DNA from: Nocardia harenae NBRC 108248
Lineage (GTDB): Bacteria > Actinomycetota > Actinomycetes > Mycobacteriales > Mycobacteriaceae
Direction of reading: 5' to 3'
Assembly (NCBI RefSeq): GCF_001612885.1
Contig: NZ_BDBH01000011.1
Location: 186,001-250,000, forward strand
Length of the DNA: 64,000 nucleotides
The position numbers and the translations under genes were made by a program. The notes under the pieces were generated by a model, which was not told the origin of the DNA, ran no database searches, and saw nothing but the letters and a program-made list of their open reading frames with translations. This document shows positions 43,386 to 50,699 of the stretch, in pieces (the stretch's first letter is position 1; every line of letters begins with the position of its first letter).

Positions 43386-43641
43386 GCGGCGCTCGACCGG
43401 CGACCGGGTTCCCTCGCGGCAAGAGCCGGACCGCGGGCAGGCTGGTCGAGCGCGGCGGGCCGGACGCGGCGCGGCATCGTGGCGGTCGACCACGGCTGTG
43501 GCTCCCGCGCGTCTTCGACCCGCCCGGCGGCAGCGCCCCCGAGGTGCACGGCGGCCACCGCAACCTGCTCGCCGAAGCCACCGTCGACCCGCTATCCCAG
43601 ACCGCGGCGCTGAACGCGGTCTCCGTCGCGGTCGAGCGGGT

Positions 43642-44147
43642 TCAGCCGAGCCGGTAGAAGGCGGCAGCGTTGCCGCAGAGCACCGCCTCCGCGTGCTCGC
43701 CCGCCACCTCGGCGACCAGCGCCAGATCGGCGTCCGCGAACGGCCTGCGGGCCCGGGTCGACGGCAGGTCGGTCCCAGTGAGCAGCGCGGACGGATCGAC
43801 CTCGAGAACCGCGCGCATCGCCGCCGCCGGGTCCAGCTCCACCCGCCCGAACCCGGTCGCCTTCACCTTCACCCCCCGCTCCACCAGCCGCAGCAGCTCC
43901 GGCAGCCCGTCGGCGTGCAGCCCCAGGTGGTCGATGCTCACCGCGGGCAGCGCCGCGACGGTGGCCGCCAGCTCCGGCAGATCCCGCGCATCGATGTAGA
44001 GCTCCGCGTGCCACCCCGCCACCTCGTGCGCCCCGCCACCCGCTCCCGGTACGCCGCCGCGGTGAACTCCGGCGGCAAGTAGCCGTCGTTCTCGATCAGC
44101 GGGTGGCGCGGGTCGATGATGTGCAGGTGGGCGTCGAAGGTGCGCAT
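43642..44147 (-). pseudogene. Amidohydrolase-2 family gene with internal deletion and frame change
   Basis: The start reads MRTFDAHLHIIDPRHPLIEN, a good metal-binding HxH motif, then YLPPEFTAAAYRERVAG. At about 44030-44040 the frame changes. The second frame continues GWHAELYIDARDLPELAATV, IDHLGLHADGLPELLRLVER and ends GTDLPSTRARRPFADADLAL plus a normal C-terminus. The roughly 50-100 residues normally between HxH and this part are missing. The two halves are co-linear parts of one TIM-barrel hydrolase, so this is a deletion pseudogene. Confidence 0.75.
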
Positions 44148-44404
44148 GCCGTCACCCTAGGTCGCACCAGGCCCGGACGGCCGCCCCGAATCGCGGTGCC
44201 CGCCGGCGATCACCTCCGTGTATCGGCGGCTCCCGGCTCGCGAGCACCACCAGCCCGGTGTCGAGCTGCGCGACGACGTCCTGGCCCCGGATTCCAGGAG
44301 CTCGGCCGCCGTCCCGGACACCGGGATTCCGGTAAGCCGATCCCGAGCGGAACTCGTTAGGATCCCTCGAGAGTTGCAAGCACGGAGACGAGAACAGGAT
44401 TGAC

Positions 44405-45568
44405 GTGACGATTCCGACCCCGGTCGCGACGGCGATGAGTATCGGCATGGGTGTGCGCGAGGCGCTGCGCGCCGCCTTCGACCGGAGCATCGGCCTCGGC
44501 GCCGACATCCCGCTGCGGGCCGAGCGACTGGAGCCGCGGTGGCTGGAAGCGGCGATGGGGTTGCCGGAGGGCAGTATCACCGCGATCCGGGTGCTGGACG
44601 AGCACTCCGGCACGGCGGCGCGGGCCCGGATCGCGGTGCAGAGCACCGCCGACATCCCGGAGCACCTGTTCCTCAAGCTGCCGCCGCAGAACTACCTGCA
44701 GCACGTGATGATGAACGTCTTCGGCATGGGCATCAAGGAGACCATCGCCTACCGGGCGCTCGGCGACGAGCCGCCGGTGCGGGTGCCGCGCTGCTACGCG
44801 GCGCAGGTGTCGGGGTTCCGCAAGCGCTCGCTGCTGGTGCTCGAGGATCTCACCGGGGCGGCGCGGTTCCGCACCGTGCTCGACTCGATCAGCGACACCG
44901 AGGCCGAGGCCCTGGTGGACGCCTTCGCCGATCTGCACGCCGCCTTCTGGGGCACCGACCGCTTCGCGACCGACCTCGCCCCGCTGGCCGAGCGCACCAC
45001 CGCCTCCATCCAGCTGGCGAACATGGTCCGGCGCCGGTTCCTGGAGAAGATCAATGGGCACGCCGCCGAGCTCATCCCGGCCGAGATGCAGGCCCAGTGC
45101 CGGATCTTCTACCAGCGCGCCCCCGAGATCGACGCCTTCTGGGCCGCGGTCCCGCAGACCCTCATGCACGGCGACCCGCACCTCGGCAACCTGTACTTCA
45201 CCGACGCGGGCCCCGGCTTCCTCGACTGGCAGATCGCGACCGCGGGCCCCGGCATCAGGGACGTCGCCTACAGCCTCACCGCCTCGATGGAGCCGGAACT
45301 GCTGCGCAAGGTCGAGCGCGGGCTGGTCGAGCGGTACGCGGCGCGGCTGGACGCGGCCGGGGTCGAGGTGGACGGCGAGCGCATGTGGACCCTCTACCGC
45401 GCCGCCACCACCGAGTTCTACCTCAACGCGGTCTGCACCGCCGAGGCCAGCGACCGGATGCAGCCGCTGGAGGTCTCGGCGGTCGGGGTGCAGCGGGCGG
45501 TCGCCGGGGTCGCGGCGCACGACGGGTTCGGGCTGCTCACCGAGCTGATCGACGCACGAAAGAATTGA
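44405..45568 (+). CDS. Aminoglycoside-phosphotransferase/kinase-fold protein
   Basis: 387 aa. KRSLLVLEDLTGAARFRTVL is the N-lobe, TLMHGDPHLGNLYFTDAGPG is the HGDxHxxN catalytic loop, and FLDWQIATAGPGIRDVAYSL holds the metal-binding DWQ. The pattern is that of the APH/EcKinase-like family common in actinomycete lipid-catabolic regions. The substrate is unknown; antibiotic resistance should not be assumed. The start is GTG 44405. A 257-nt gap precedes it, in which only a possible remnant on the minus strand is seen. Confidence 0.8.
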   Translation: MTIPTPVATAMSIGMGVREALRAAFDRSIGLGADIPLRAERLEPRWLEAAMGLPEGSITAIRVLDEHSGTAARARIAVQSTADIPEHLFLKLPPQNYLQHVMMNVFGMGIKETIAYRALGDEPPVRVPRCYAAQVSGFRKRSLLVLEDLTGAARFRTVLDSISDTEAEALVDAFADLHAAFWGTDRFATDLAPLAERTTASIQLANMVRRRFLEKINGHAAELIPAEMQAQCRIFYQRAPEIDAFWAAVPQTLMHGDPHLGNLYFTDAGPGFLDWQIATAGPGIRDVAYSLTASMEPELLRKVERGLVERYAARLDAAGVEVDGERMWTLYRAATTEFYLNAVCTAEASDRMQPLEVSAVGVQRAVAGVAAHDGFGLLTELIDARKN

Positions 45569-45655
45569 TCACTCCCCGGCCCGCGCTGCTGCGAGCGGAT
45601 CTGCTCAGGGCAGCGCGGGCCGCGAAAACCGTTGCGGCTGCGGCACGGTGGAGCC

Positions 45656-46261
45656 ATGGCACACGACGAGAAGACCCCGATGTTCGATCGGCGGGCCCGT
45701 GAGCAGCTGCTCGCCCGCCGCATCGTGGTGCTGGACGGCGCGCTCGACGACGACAACGGCACCCTGCTCATGACCCAGATCCTCACCCTGGCCGCGGAGG
45801 ACGCGCAGGCCGGGATCGCGCTCTGGATCCACTCCCCCGGCGGCTCGGTGCCGTCCATGCTCGCCATCAGGGACGTGCTGCGGCTGGTCCCGTGCGAGGT
45901 GAGCACGCTGGCGCTGGGGCTGGCCTGCAGCGCGGGGCAGTTCCTGCTGTCGGCGGGGTCGCCGGGGCGGCGGTACGCGCTGCCGCACGCGCGGATCCTC
46001 ATGCACCAGGGCTCGGCCGGGATCGGCGGCAGCGCGGTCGAGGTGGAGGTGCAGGCGGAGGATCTGCGCTACACCGTGGAGACGGTGCTCGGGCTGATCG
46101 CGGCCGACACCGGGCAGCCCTACGACCGGGTGTACGAGGATTCGCTGCACGATCGCTGGTTCACCGCGACGCAGGCGCGCGAGTACGGCTTCATCGACCA
46201 CATCGTGGACTCGTTCGGGCAGGTCGTGCCGGAGCGCCAGCGGGTGGGGATCACGGCATGA
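45656..46261 (+). CDS. clpP: ClpP-family protease subunit (catalytically complete)
   Basis: 201 aa. The Ser-His-Asp triad maps to Ser92 (LACSAGQFLL), His117 (ARILMHQGSAG) and Asp166 (DSLHDRWFTATQAREYGFID). SPGGSVPSMLAIRDVL is the oxyanion strand. No long propeptide is seen. ATG 45656 was chosen after GGTGGA. It forms a pair with the second ClpP gene 224 nt downstream, separate from any clpX or tig gene, so this is an accessory ClpP set like the second clpP operon of streptomycetes. The stop codon lies within the first palindromic repeat. Confidence 0.85.
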   Translation: MAHDEKTPMFDRRAREQLLARRIVVLDGALDDDNGTLLMTQILTLAAEDAQAGIALWIHSPGGSVPSMLAIRDVLRLVPCEVSTLALGLACSAGQFLLSAGSPGRRYALPHARILMHQGSAGIGGSAVEVEVQAEDLRYTVETVLGLIAADTGQPYDRVYEDSLHDRWFTATQAREYGFIDHIVDSFGQVVPERQRVGITA

Positions 46262-46467
46262 GCGGGTCAGGCCCGGAGGCGGGAGCGGAGCGTGGCCACG
46301 GAGGGCCCTCGCTCATGCGGAATCTATGCAGCATGAGCGGGTCAGGCCCGGAGGCGGGAGCGGAGCGTGGCCACGGAGGGCCCTCGCTCATGCGGAATCT
46401 ATGCAGCATGAGCGAGTCAGGCCCGGAGGCGGGAGCGGAGCGTAGCCACGGAGGGCCCTCGCTCATG
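46257..46467. repeat. Three tandem copies of a 61-nt palindromic repeat (cluster 1)
   Basis: Copies at 46257-46317, 46332-46392 and 46407-46467 (75-nt period). Each starts CATGAGCG and ends CGCTCATG, with near-identical interiors containing GGCCCGGAGGCGGGAGCGGAG. The ends can pair as a 10-bp stem, then a TCA bulge and a further GGCCC/GGGCC stem. Copy 3 has A instead of G at position 9, which pairs with the T opposite; copies 1-2 have a G-T wobble there. The spacers between copies (about 14 nt, GCGGAATCTATGCAG region) are identical. The first copy supplies the TGA stop of clpP. Confidence 0.85.
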
Positions 46468-46484
46468 CCACGAAGGGACCCGGC

Positions 46485-47081
46485 ATGAGCAGCTACACGA
46501 TTCCCAATGTGGTCGCGTCGCATCCCCGTGGCGGCGAGCGGATCACCGACATCTACTCGCACCTGCTCAGCGAGCGCATCGTCTACCTGGGGACGGTGAT
46601 CGACTCGGGCGTCGCCAACGCGCTCATCGCGCAGCTGCTGCATCTGGAGTCGGAGAACCACGAGCAGCCCATCCAGCTCTACGTCAACTGCGAGGGCGGC
46701 GATCTCTCCGCCATGCTCGCCGTCTACGACACCATGCAGCACATCAACGCGCCCGTGCACACCACCTGCGTCGGCCAGGCCATCGCGGTCGGCGCGGTGC
46801 TGCTGGCAGGCGGCGCGCCGGGCGAGCGCTGCCTGCTCCCGCACGCCAGGGTGGTGCTGCACCAGCCCGCCGCCAGCGGCCGCGGCACCATCCCGGACCT
46901 GATCATCCAGGCCGACGAGCTGGTCCGCATGCGCACCGATATCGAGGCGATCCTGGCCGTCCACACCGGCCAGGCCGTGGAGCGGCTGCGCCACGACACC
47001 GACCGCGACCGGGTCTTCACCGCGAACGCCGCGGTGGAGTACGGGCTGGTGGACCGGGTGCTGCCCGCCCGCTCGCGCTAA
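46485..47081 (+). CDS. ClpP-like subunit lacking the catalytic serine
   Basis: 198 aa, full ClpP fold. His126 (RVVLHQPAASG) and Asp175 (DTDRDRVFTANAAVEYGLVD) are kept. The nucleophile position reads VGQAIAVGAVLLAGG, where ClpP has GQAASMGAFLL, so Ser is replaced by Ala101. The oxyanion strand reads NCEGGDLSAM. It is therefore probably inactive, like plastid or cyanobacterial ClpR, and should form a mixed ring with the active subunit upstream. It ends overlapping the convergent regulator gene by 4 nt. Confidence 0.85.
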   Translation: MSSYTIPNVVASHPRGGERITDIYSHLLSERIVYLGTVIDSGVANALIAQLLHLESENHEQPIQLYVNCEGGDLSAMLAVYDTMQHINAPVHTTCVGQAIAVGAVLLAGGAPGERCLLPHARVVLHQPAASGRGTIPDLIIQADELVRMRTDIEAILAVHTGQAVERLRHDTDRDRVFTANAAVEYGLVDRVLPARSR

Positions 47082-47395
47082 GCGGCGCGCAGCATGGCGG
47101 TGGGCGCGGCGGCCGGGCGGCTCAGCTCGCCCGCCACCGCGCCTGCCAGCTCGCCGAGCGAGGTGCCGAGCGCGCCTGCCAGCGCCGCGATCATCTCGCT
47201 CGACGGCTCCTTGCGCCCGCGCTCCACCTCGGACAGGTACTGCGGGGAGATTCCCGCCCGCCCCGCCGTCTCCACCAGCCGCTCCCCGCGCTCGGTGCGC
47301 AGGGCGCGGAGCCGTTCGCCGAGCACCTCGCGCCACAGTGGTTCGGCCTCGGTCCGGCCGCCGGGGATTACTCGGAGTCCGTGCTGCTCGGTCAT
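47078..47395 (-). CDS. XRE-family regulator, ClgR/PopR-like
   Basis: 105 aa. The HTH WREVLGERLRALRTERGERL, then GRAGISPQYLSEVERGRKEP and SSEMIAALAGALG, is the ClgR pattern (xYLSEVERGxKExSSE). ClgR and PopR activate clp protease genes in actinomycetes, and PopR controls the accessory clpP3P4 of Streptomyces. The gene is convergent with the ClpP pair. ATG 47395 is preceded by GGTCGAGG-poor sequence; the frame is open to about 47446. Likely activator of the adjacent clpP genes. Confidence 0.75.
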   Translation of the reverse strand: MTEQHGLRVIPGGRTEAEPLWREVLGERLRALRTERGERLVETAGRAGISPQYLSEVERGRKEPSSEMIAALAGALGTSLGELAGAVAGELSRPAAAPTAMLRAA

Positions 47396-47437
47396 AGGTC
47401 GAGGGTAGGTGTTCGGGTGGGCGGTGCCGGATACGGT

Positions 47438-47452
47438 TTCGCGCACAGCGAA
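47438..47452. promoter_or_regulatory. Candidate ClgR-type box TTCGC-N5-GCGAA
   Basis: TTCGC-GCACA-GCGAA lies about 43 nt upstream of the regulator's ATG. The core CGC-N5-GCG agrees with the ClgR box known from corynebacteria and mycobacteria. It suggests autoregulation. No equally good copy was seen before clpP at 45656; a poorer CGC-N5-GCG occurs there. Confidence 0.45.
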
Positions 47453-47575
47453 CTCGGGTTCGGTTCCAGCCCTGGGAGTTGAGGTTCTGGCTCGCCGCTC
47501 GTGATCGGGGTGCCGTCCGTGCCGGACAGTGTCCGAGAAATCGGCCGGATCGCCGAACGGCTAAGGTCGAGGGCG

Positions 47576-47773
47576 ATGACCGAAGACCTCGTCGCGATCC
47601 TGCGCCGCTGGACCGGCTCCGGCGGCACCTGGCGGGTCGTCGCCGGGAACGCCGGCGCGATCACCGTCGCGCTGCTGCCGTGCACCGGCGGCGAGGAGGT
47701 CGACCGGCTGGTGTCGGACGACCCGGCGCTGCGCGCGTACATCGGCGGCAGGGCCGGCAGCGAGGATCACTGA
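47576..47773 (+). CDS. Small conserved-looking hypothetical protein
   Basis: 65 aa from ATG 47576 behind GAGG: LVAILRRWTGSGGTWRVVAG, AITVALLPCTGGEEVDRLVS and DDPALRAYIGGRAG. The strand-Cys-GGEE-helix layout recalls small actinomycete proteins of unknown function. It is 19 nt upstream of the PPOX-fold gene and may be co-transcribed. Confidence 0.6.
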   Translation: MTEDLVAILRRWTGSGGTWRVVAGNAGAITVALLPCTGGEEVDRLVSDDPALRAYIGGRAGSEDH

Positions 47774-47792
47774 CCCGAGGAGAGGACCCTCC

Positions 47793-48251
47793 ATGCCCCG
47801 TATCGCCACCGCCGACGTCGTGCAGCGCCCGGCGCTGCTGGAGTTCCTCCGCCCCAGGCACCACGCCCTGCTGAGCACCGTCCGCGGCGACGGGCGGCCG
47901 CAGATCTCGCCGGTCACCTGCGGGGTGGATCAGGACGGGCGGATCGTGATCTCCACCTACCCGGGCCGCGCGAAGACCATGAACATCAAGCGGACGCCCG
48001 AGGTCTCGGTGCTGGTGCTCTCCGACGACTGGGACGCCGCCTGGGTGCAGGTGGACGGCCGGGCCGAGGTGCTCGACATGCCGGAGGCGCTGGACGGGCT
48101 GGTCGACTACTACCGCTGCATCGCGGGCGAGCACCCGGACTGGGACGAGTACCGCGCCGCCATGGCGAGGCAGAACAAGTCGCTGATCCGGGTGACCATC
48201 GAGCGCTGGGGTCCGATCGCGACGGGCGGATTCCCGCCGGAACTCGCATGA
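47793..48251 (+). CDS. PPOX-class F420-dependent reductase-like protein
   Basis: A 152-aa split-barrel flavin/F420-binding protein. RPRHHALLSTVRGDGRPQIS, STYPGRAKTMNIKRTPEVSV and VQVDGRAEVLDMPEALDGLV are typical, as is the C-terminal RVTIERWGPIATGG. It reduces a small substrate with F420H2 or binds flavin or haem products; the substrate is unknown. The TGA stop is inside the first copy of repeat cluster 2. Confidence 0.85.
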   Translation: MPRIATADVVQRPALLEFLRPRHHALLSTVRGDGRPQISPVTCGVDQDGRIVISTYPGRAKTMNIKRTPEVSVLVLSDDWDAAWVQVDGRAEVLDMPEALDGLVDYYRCIAGEHPDWDEYRAAMARQNKSLIRVTIERWGPIATGGFPPELA

Positions 48252-48461
48252 GCGGGTCAGGCCCGGAGGCGGGAGCGCAGCGTAGCCACGGAGGGCCCCC
48301 GCTCATGCGACGATTCGGCACAGCATGAGCGGGTCAGGCCCGGAGGCGGGAGCGCAGCGTAGCCACGGAGGGGCCCCGCTCATGCGACTATTCGGCACAG
48401 CATGAGCGGGTCAGGCCCGGAGGCGGGAGCGCAGCGTAGCCACGGAGGGCCCCCGCTCATG
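48247..48461. repeat. Three tandem copies of the 61-nt palindromic repeat (cluster 2)
   Basis: Copies at 48247-48307, 48324-48384 and 48401-48461 (77-nt period). Each begins CATGAGCGGG and ends CCCGCTCATG, a perfect 10-bp terminal stem, followed inward by GGCCC/GGGCC. Relative to cluster 1 the interior has GCGCAGCG for GCGGAGCG, and the last T of the 3' arm is C, restoring a G-C pair. Spacers contain CGATTCGGCACAG or close variants. As in cluster 1, copy 1 provides the stop of the preceding gene. Confidence 0.85.
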
Positions 48462-48478
48462 CGAGGGTTCGGCACAGC

Positions 48479-48535
48479 GTAAGCGGCATCGTTCTCGAAC
48501 TCGCCGACGTCACCGTCCGGCGGGACGGCGGGCAA
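48479..48535 (+). pseudogene. Possible 5' remnant of an ABC transporter ATPase gene
   Basis: Directly after repeat cluster 2 the plus strand reads VSGIVLELADVTVRRDGGQ, the usual N-terminal strand of ABC ATPases, with GTA where the start ATG is expected. It then runs out of sense and into the convergent HhH gene. The evidence is short, so this is only a suggestion. Confidence 0.25.
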
Positions 48536-48725
48536 AGCCGCAGCCGCGCGCGGCCAGCTCCTCGCCGAGGATCCGGATCGCCTTCGGCCCGACGCCGTGA
48601 ATGGCGAGCAGTTCCTCCGCACTGGCCGCGCTCAGCTGCTCATAGCGGGTGTAGCCGTGCGCGGCCAGTTCGCGCCGCGCCACCGTGCCGATGCGCGCGG
48701 TGAGCTCGCTCGGATCCTCGGTCAC
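48510..48725 (-). CDS. Small helix-hairpin-helix protein
   Basis: 71 aa. GYTRYEQLSAASAEELLAIH then GVGPKAIRILGEELAARG is a typical HhH DNA-binding or scaffold motif (GVGPKA). Such proteins are often annotated as DNA-binding of unknown role. The ATG is followed by normal codon bias. It is divergent from the remnants at 48912. Confidence 0.7.
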   Translation of the reverse strand: MTEDPSELTARIGTVARRELAAHGYTRYEQLSAASAEELLAIHGVGPKAIRILGEELAARGCGFARRPAGR

Positions 48726-48911
48726 GCCACGATGCTAGCCGCAGGCGAATCCCGCGAAGCTATCTCCCGCTGAACAAAGTCTCCGCAGTTCACCGCTGGT
48801 GGAAACGGGCCGAGCGGGGGGGCGCGCCGGGGACCGTTCGATAGCCTGAGTAATAATTTCCGAGTCCGGACGCGGCCCGCGTTCGGCATGCGCTCGGACG
48901 GAGGGACCGCG

Positions 48912-49239
48912 ATGACGGAGCCGGCCCCGGGCGCGACGGTCACGGCGGCGGACGCGCACCCCCTGGTCGCCCGGGTGCGCGAGTACGCCGAGCGGGTGCT
49001 GCGCCCGGCCGCGCTGCGCACCGACCGCGATGGCGACCGGCTGGAGGAGCCGCGCACCACCGAGGCGGCCGGTGGCGAGGCGCTCGGCACGCTCACCCGC
49101 GCTGCTCATCGCCCGCTGCGGCCGCGGCCTCGGCAGCGACGACACCGCGCGGCTGTACGCACGCGCCGCGCTCTTCGTGCTGGCGCAGGGGCAGATCGGC
49201 GATGTCAGGCACGCCCAGGTCACCCGGCTCGCCCGCTGA
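48912..49239 (+). pseudogene. Frameshifted remnant of an acyl-CoA dehydrogenase-like gene
   Basis: The first frame from ATG 48912 reads HPLVARVREYAERVLRPAAL then RTDRDG, like an acyl-CoA dehydrogenase N-terminus. From about 49100 another frame reads LLIARCGRGLGSDDTARLYA then RAALFVLAQGQIGDVRHAQV, like a C-terminal segment, ending at 49239. The middle and active-site regions are missing. A deletion plus frameshift is the simplest reading; the family call is moderate. Confidence 0.45.
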
Positions 49240-49262
49240 ATCACGAACAGGAACCACGCTCG

Positions 49263-49478
49263 ATGACGCTCGAATTCCCCTCGTACCGCTACACCGCGCC
49301 CGGCCGCTCCGACGGGGGCGGCGCGAGCGCCACCTGGCCGGTCGGCCCGGAGGACGTCGCGGAATCGCCGCGCCGCCACCAGGACCTCGGCAGCACGCAC
49401 TTCGCGCTCTCCGACACCCCGTACCTGCGCGAGATCGGCAGGCAGGGGAATCAACTGCTCCCGCTGCTCCGCGGATGA
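49263..49478 (+). CDS. Small hypothetical protein coupled to the MFS gene
   Basis: 71 aa beginning MTLEFPSYRYTAPGRSDGGG and ending YLREIGRQGNQLLPLLRG. It has no recognised family. Its TGA overlaps the MFS start (ATGA), so it is either a true coupled small protein or the surviving 3' end of a larger gene. An AGGAA lies about 9 nt upstream. Confidence 0.45.
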   Translation: MTLEFPSYRYTAPGRSDGGGASATWPVGPEDVAESPRRHQDLGSTHFALSDTPYLREIGRQGNQLLPLLRG

Positions 49479-50692
49479 GCGCCGACACCACCGCCGCTCC
49501 CCCGGCGCACTCCGACCTGCGCTGGAAACGCCTGGTCGGCGTGTTCGCGCTCACCAACACCGTCACCTACGGCGCGTTCATCCAGGCGTTCACGGTGCTG
49601 CTCATCCCCATGTCGGAGGCGCTGGCGGCCTCGCGCACGGAGGTGACGGCGGCGGCCACCATCTCGACGCTGGCCGGGGCGCTCGCCGCGGTACCGGTCG
49701 GCAACCTGCTGGACCGGTACGGCGGCAGGCTGCTCATGGCCGCCGGGTCGGTGATCGGGGTGGCCGCGGTGCTGCTGTGGTCGCGGGCGACCGGGCTGCC
49801 CCAGCTGTACCTGGCCTTCGCGCTGGCCGGGCTGGCGCTGGCGATGTCGACCTACGAGGCGGCGTTCGCGGTGCTGGTGGTGGTCACCGATACCAGGCAC
49901 CGGGACGGCGCCATCATCGCGGTGACCATGATCTGCGGCCTCGCCACCAGCTTCTACTACTTCCTGGTCGGCTGGCTGGAGGGGCAGCTCGGCTGGCGGA
50001 ACGCGCTCCTGGTGCTGGCGCTGATCCTGGCCGTGGTGGCGGTGCCCGCGCATCTCTGGGCGATCCCGGGGCGCACCGCGCACAGCCTGCGGGTGACCGG
50101 GCGGCACGGGGTGCCGGTCGGGAAGGCGCTGCGCAGCCCCGGCTTCTGGTTCCTGCTCGTCGCCTTCGTCGCGCAGAGCGGGGTGACCGCGGCCTTCCTG
50201 CTCATGATGGTGTCCTGGTTCCGCGATGTCGGGTTCTCGCCCACGGTGGCGGCGGCGCTGCCGATCGCGGTCGGGGTGCTGCAGATCGCCGCCCGGATGG
50301 GGCTGGCGCCACTGTCCCGCCGGTTCGGCATGGCCAGGGTGACCGCGGTGTCCTTCGCCGTCCAGGGCGCCGGGCTGCTGGCACTGCCGCTGGCGGGCAC
50401 CTCGCTGCCGCTCACCCTGGCCTGCATCGCCGCCTTCGGGCTCGGCTACGGGATCAGCGTGGTGGCCAAACCCTCCATCGTGGCGGACACCTTCGGCGTG
50501 GCACGCTTCGGCAGCATCCTGGCGCTCATGGCGGTGCCGACCGCGCTCTCCAGGGCAGGGACCCCGCTGGCCGCGGCGTGGCTCGCGGACTGGCGCTTCC
50601 TGGTGCTGCTCGGCGCGGCGTGCCTGCTGGCGGCGCTCGCCCTGCTGCCGGTCGCGCGGCCGGTGGGCCGGACGGCCGAACCGGCCACCTGA
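49475..50692 (+). CDS. MFS transporter
   Basis: 405 aa with about 12 hydrophobic segments. GNLLDRYGGRLLMAAGSVIG is the loop 2-3 signature (D-RxGGR), and ARMGLAPLSRRFGMARV is its counterpart in the second half. The sequence resembles the oxalate/formate or monocarboxylate-like MFS group. Cargo and direction are unknown; uptake of a carboxylic acid would fit the catabolic setting. Confidence 0.85.
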   Translation: MSADTTAAPPAHSDLRWKRLVGVFALTNTVTYGAFIQAFTVLLIPMSEALAASRTEVTAAATISTLAGALAAVPVGNLLDRYGGRLLMAAGSVIGVAAVLLWSRATGLPQLYLAFALAGLALAMSTYEAAFAVLVVVTDTRHRDGAIIAVTMICGLATSFYYFLVGWLEGQLGWRNALLVLALILAVVAVPAHLWAIPGRTAHSLRVTGRHGVPVGKALRSPGFWFLLVAFVAQSGVTAAFLLMMVSWFRDVGFSPTVAAALPIAVGVLQIAARMGLAPLSRRFGMARVTAVSFAVQGAGLLALPLAGTSLPLTLACIAAFGLGYGISVVAKPSIVADTFGVARFGSILALMAVPTALSRAGTPLAAAWLADWRFLVLLGAACLLAALALLPVARPVGRTAEPAT

Positions 50693-50699
50693 CCCGCGC

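Noticed and set aside
43386..43641. Possible gene after the acyltransferase
   Set aside because: The frame running through (HGGHRNLLAEATVDPLSQTA) has no start, no ribosome site and no recognisable domain.
44148..44404. Minus-strand C-terminus-like stretch (QLDTGLVVLASREPPIHG)
   Set aside because: Too short and without a start or family match; it may be a remnant connected with the neighbouring amidohydrolase pseudogene.
44405..45568. Aminoglycoside resistance gene
   Set aside because: The kinase fold is right, but this subgroup is common in actinomycete catabolic regions and nothing nearby points to antibiotics.
46257..46488. Repeat peptide (MSGSGPEAGAE units) encoded by the palindromic repeats
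   Set aside because: The frame exists only because the 75-nt period is a multiple of three. The 77-nt cluster does not keep frame, and there is no ribosome site.
46257..48461. CRISPR array
   Set aside because: Only three repeats per cluster, the 61-nt repeats are too long and palindromic, the 14-16 nt spacers are identical within a cluster, and there are no cas genes.
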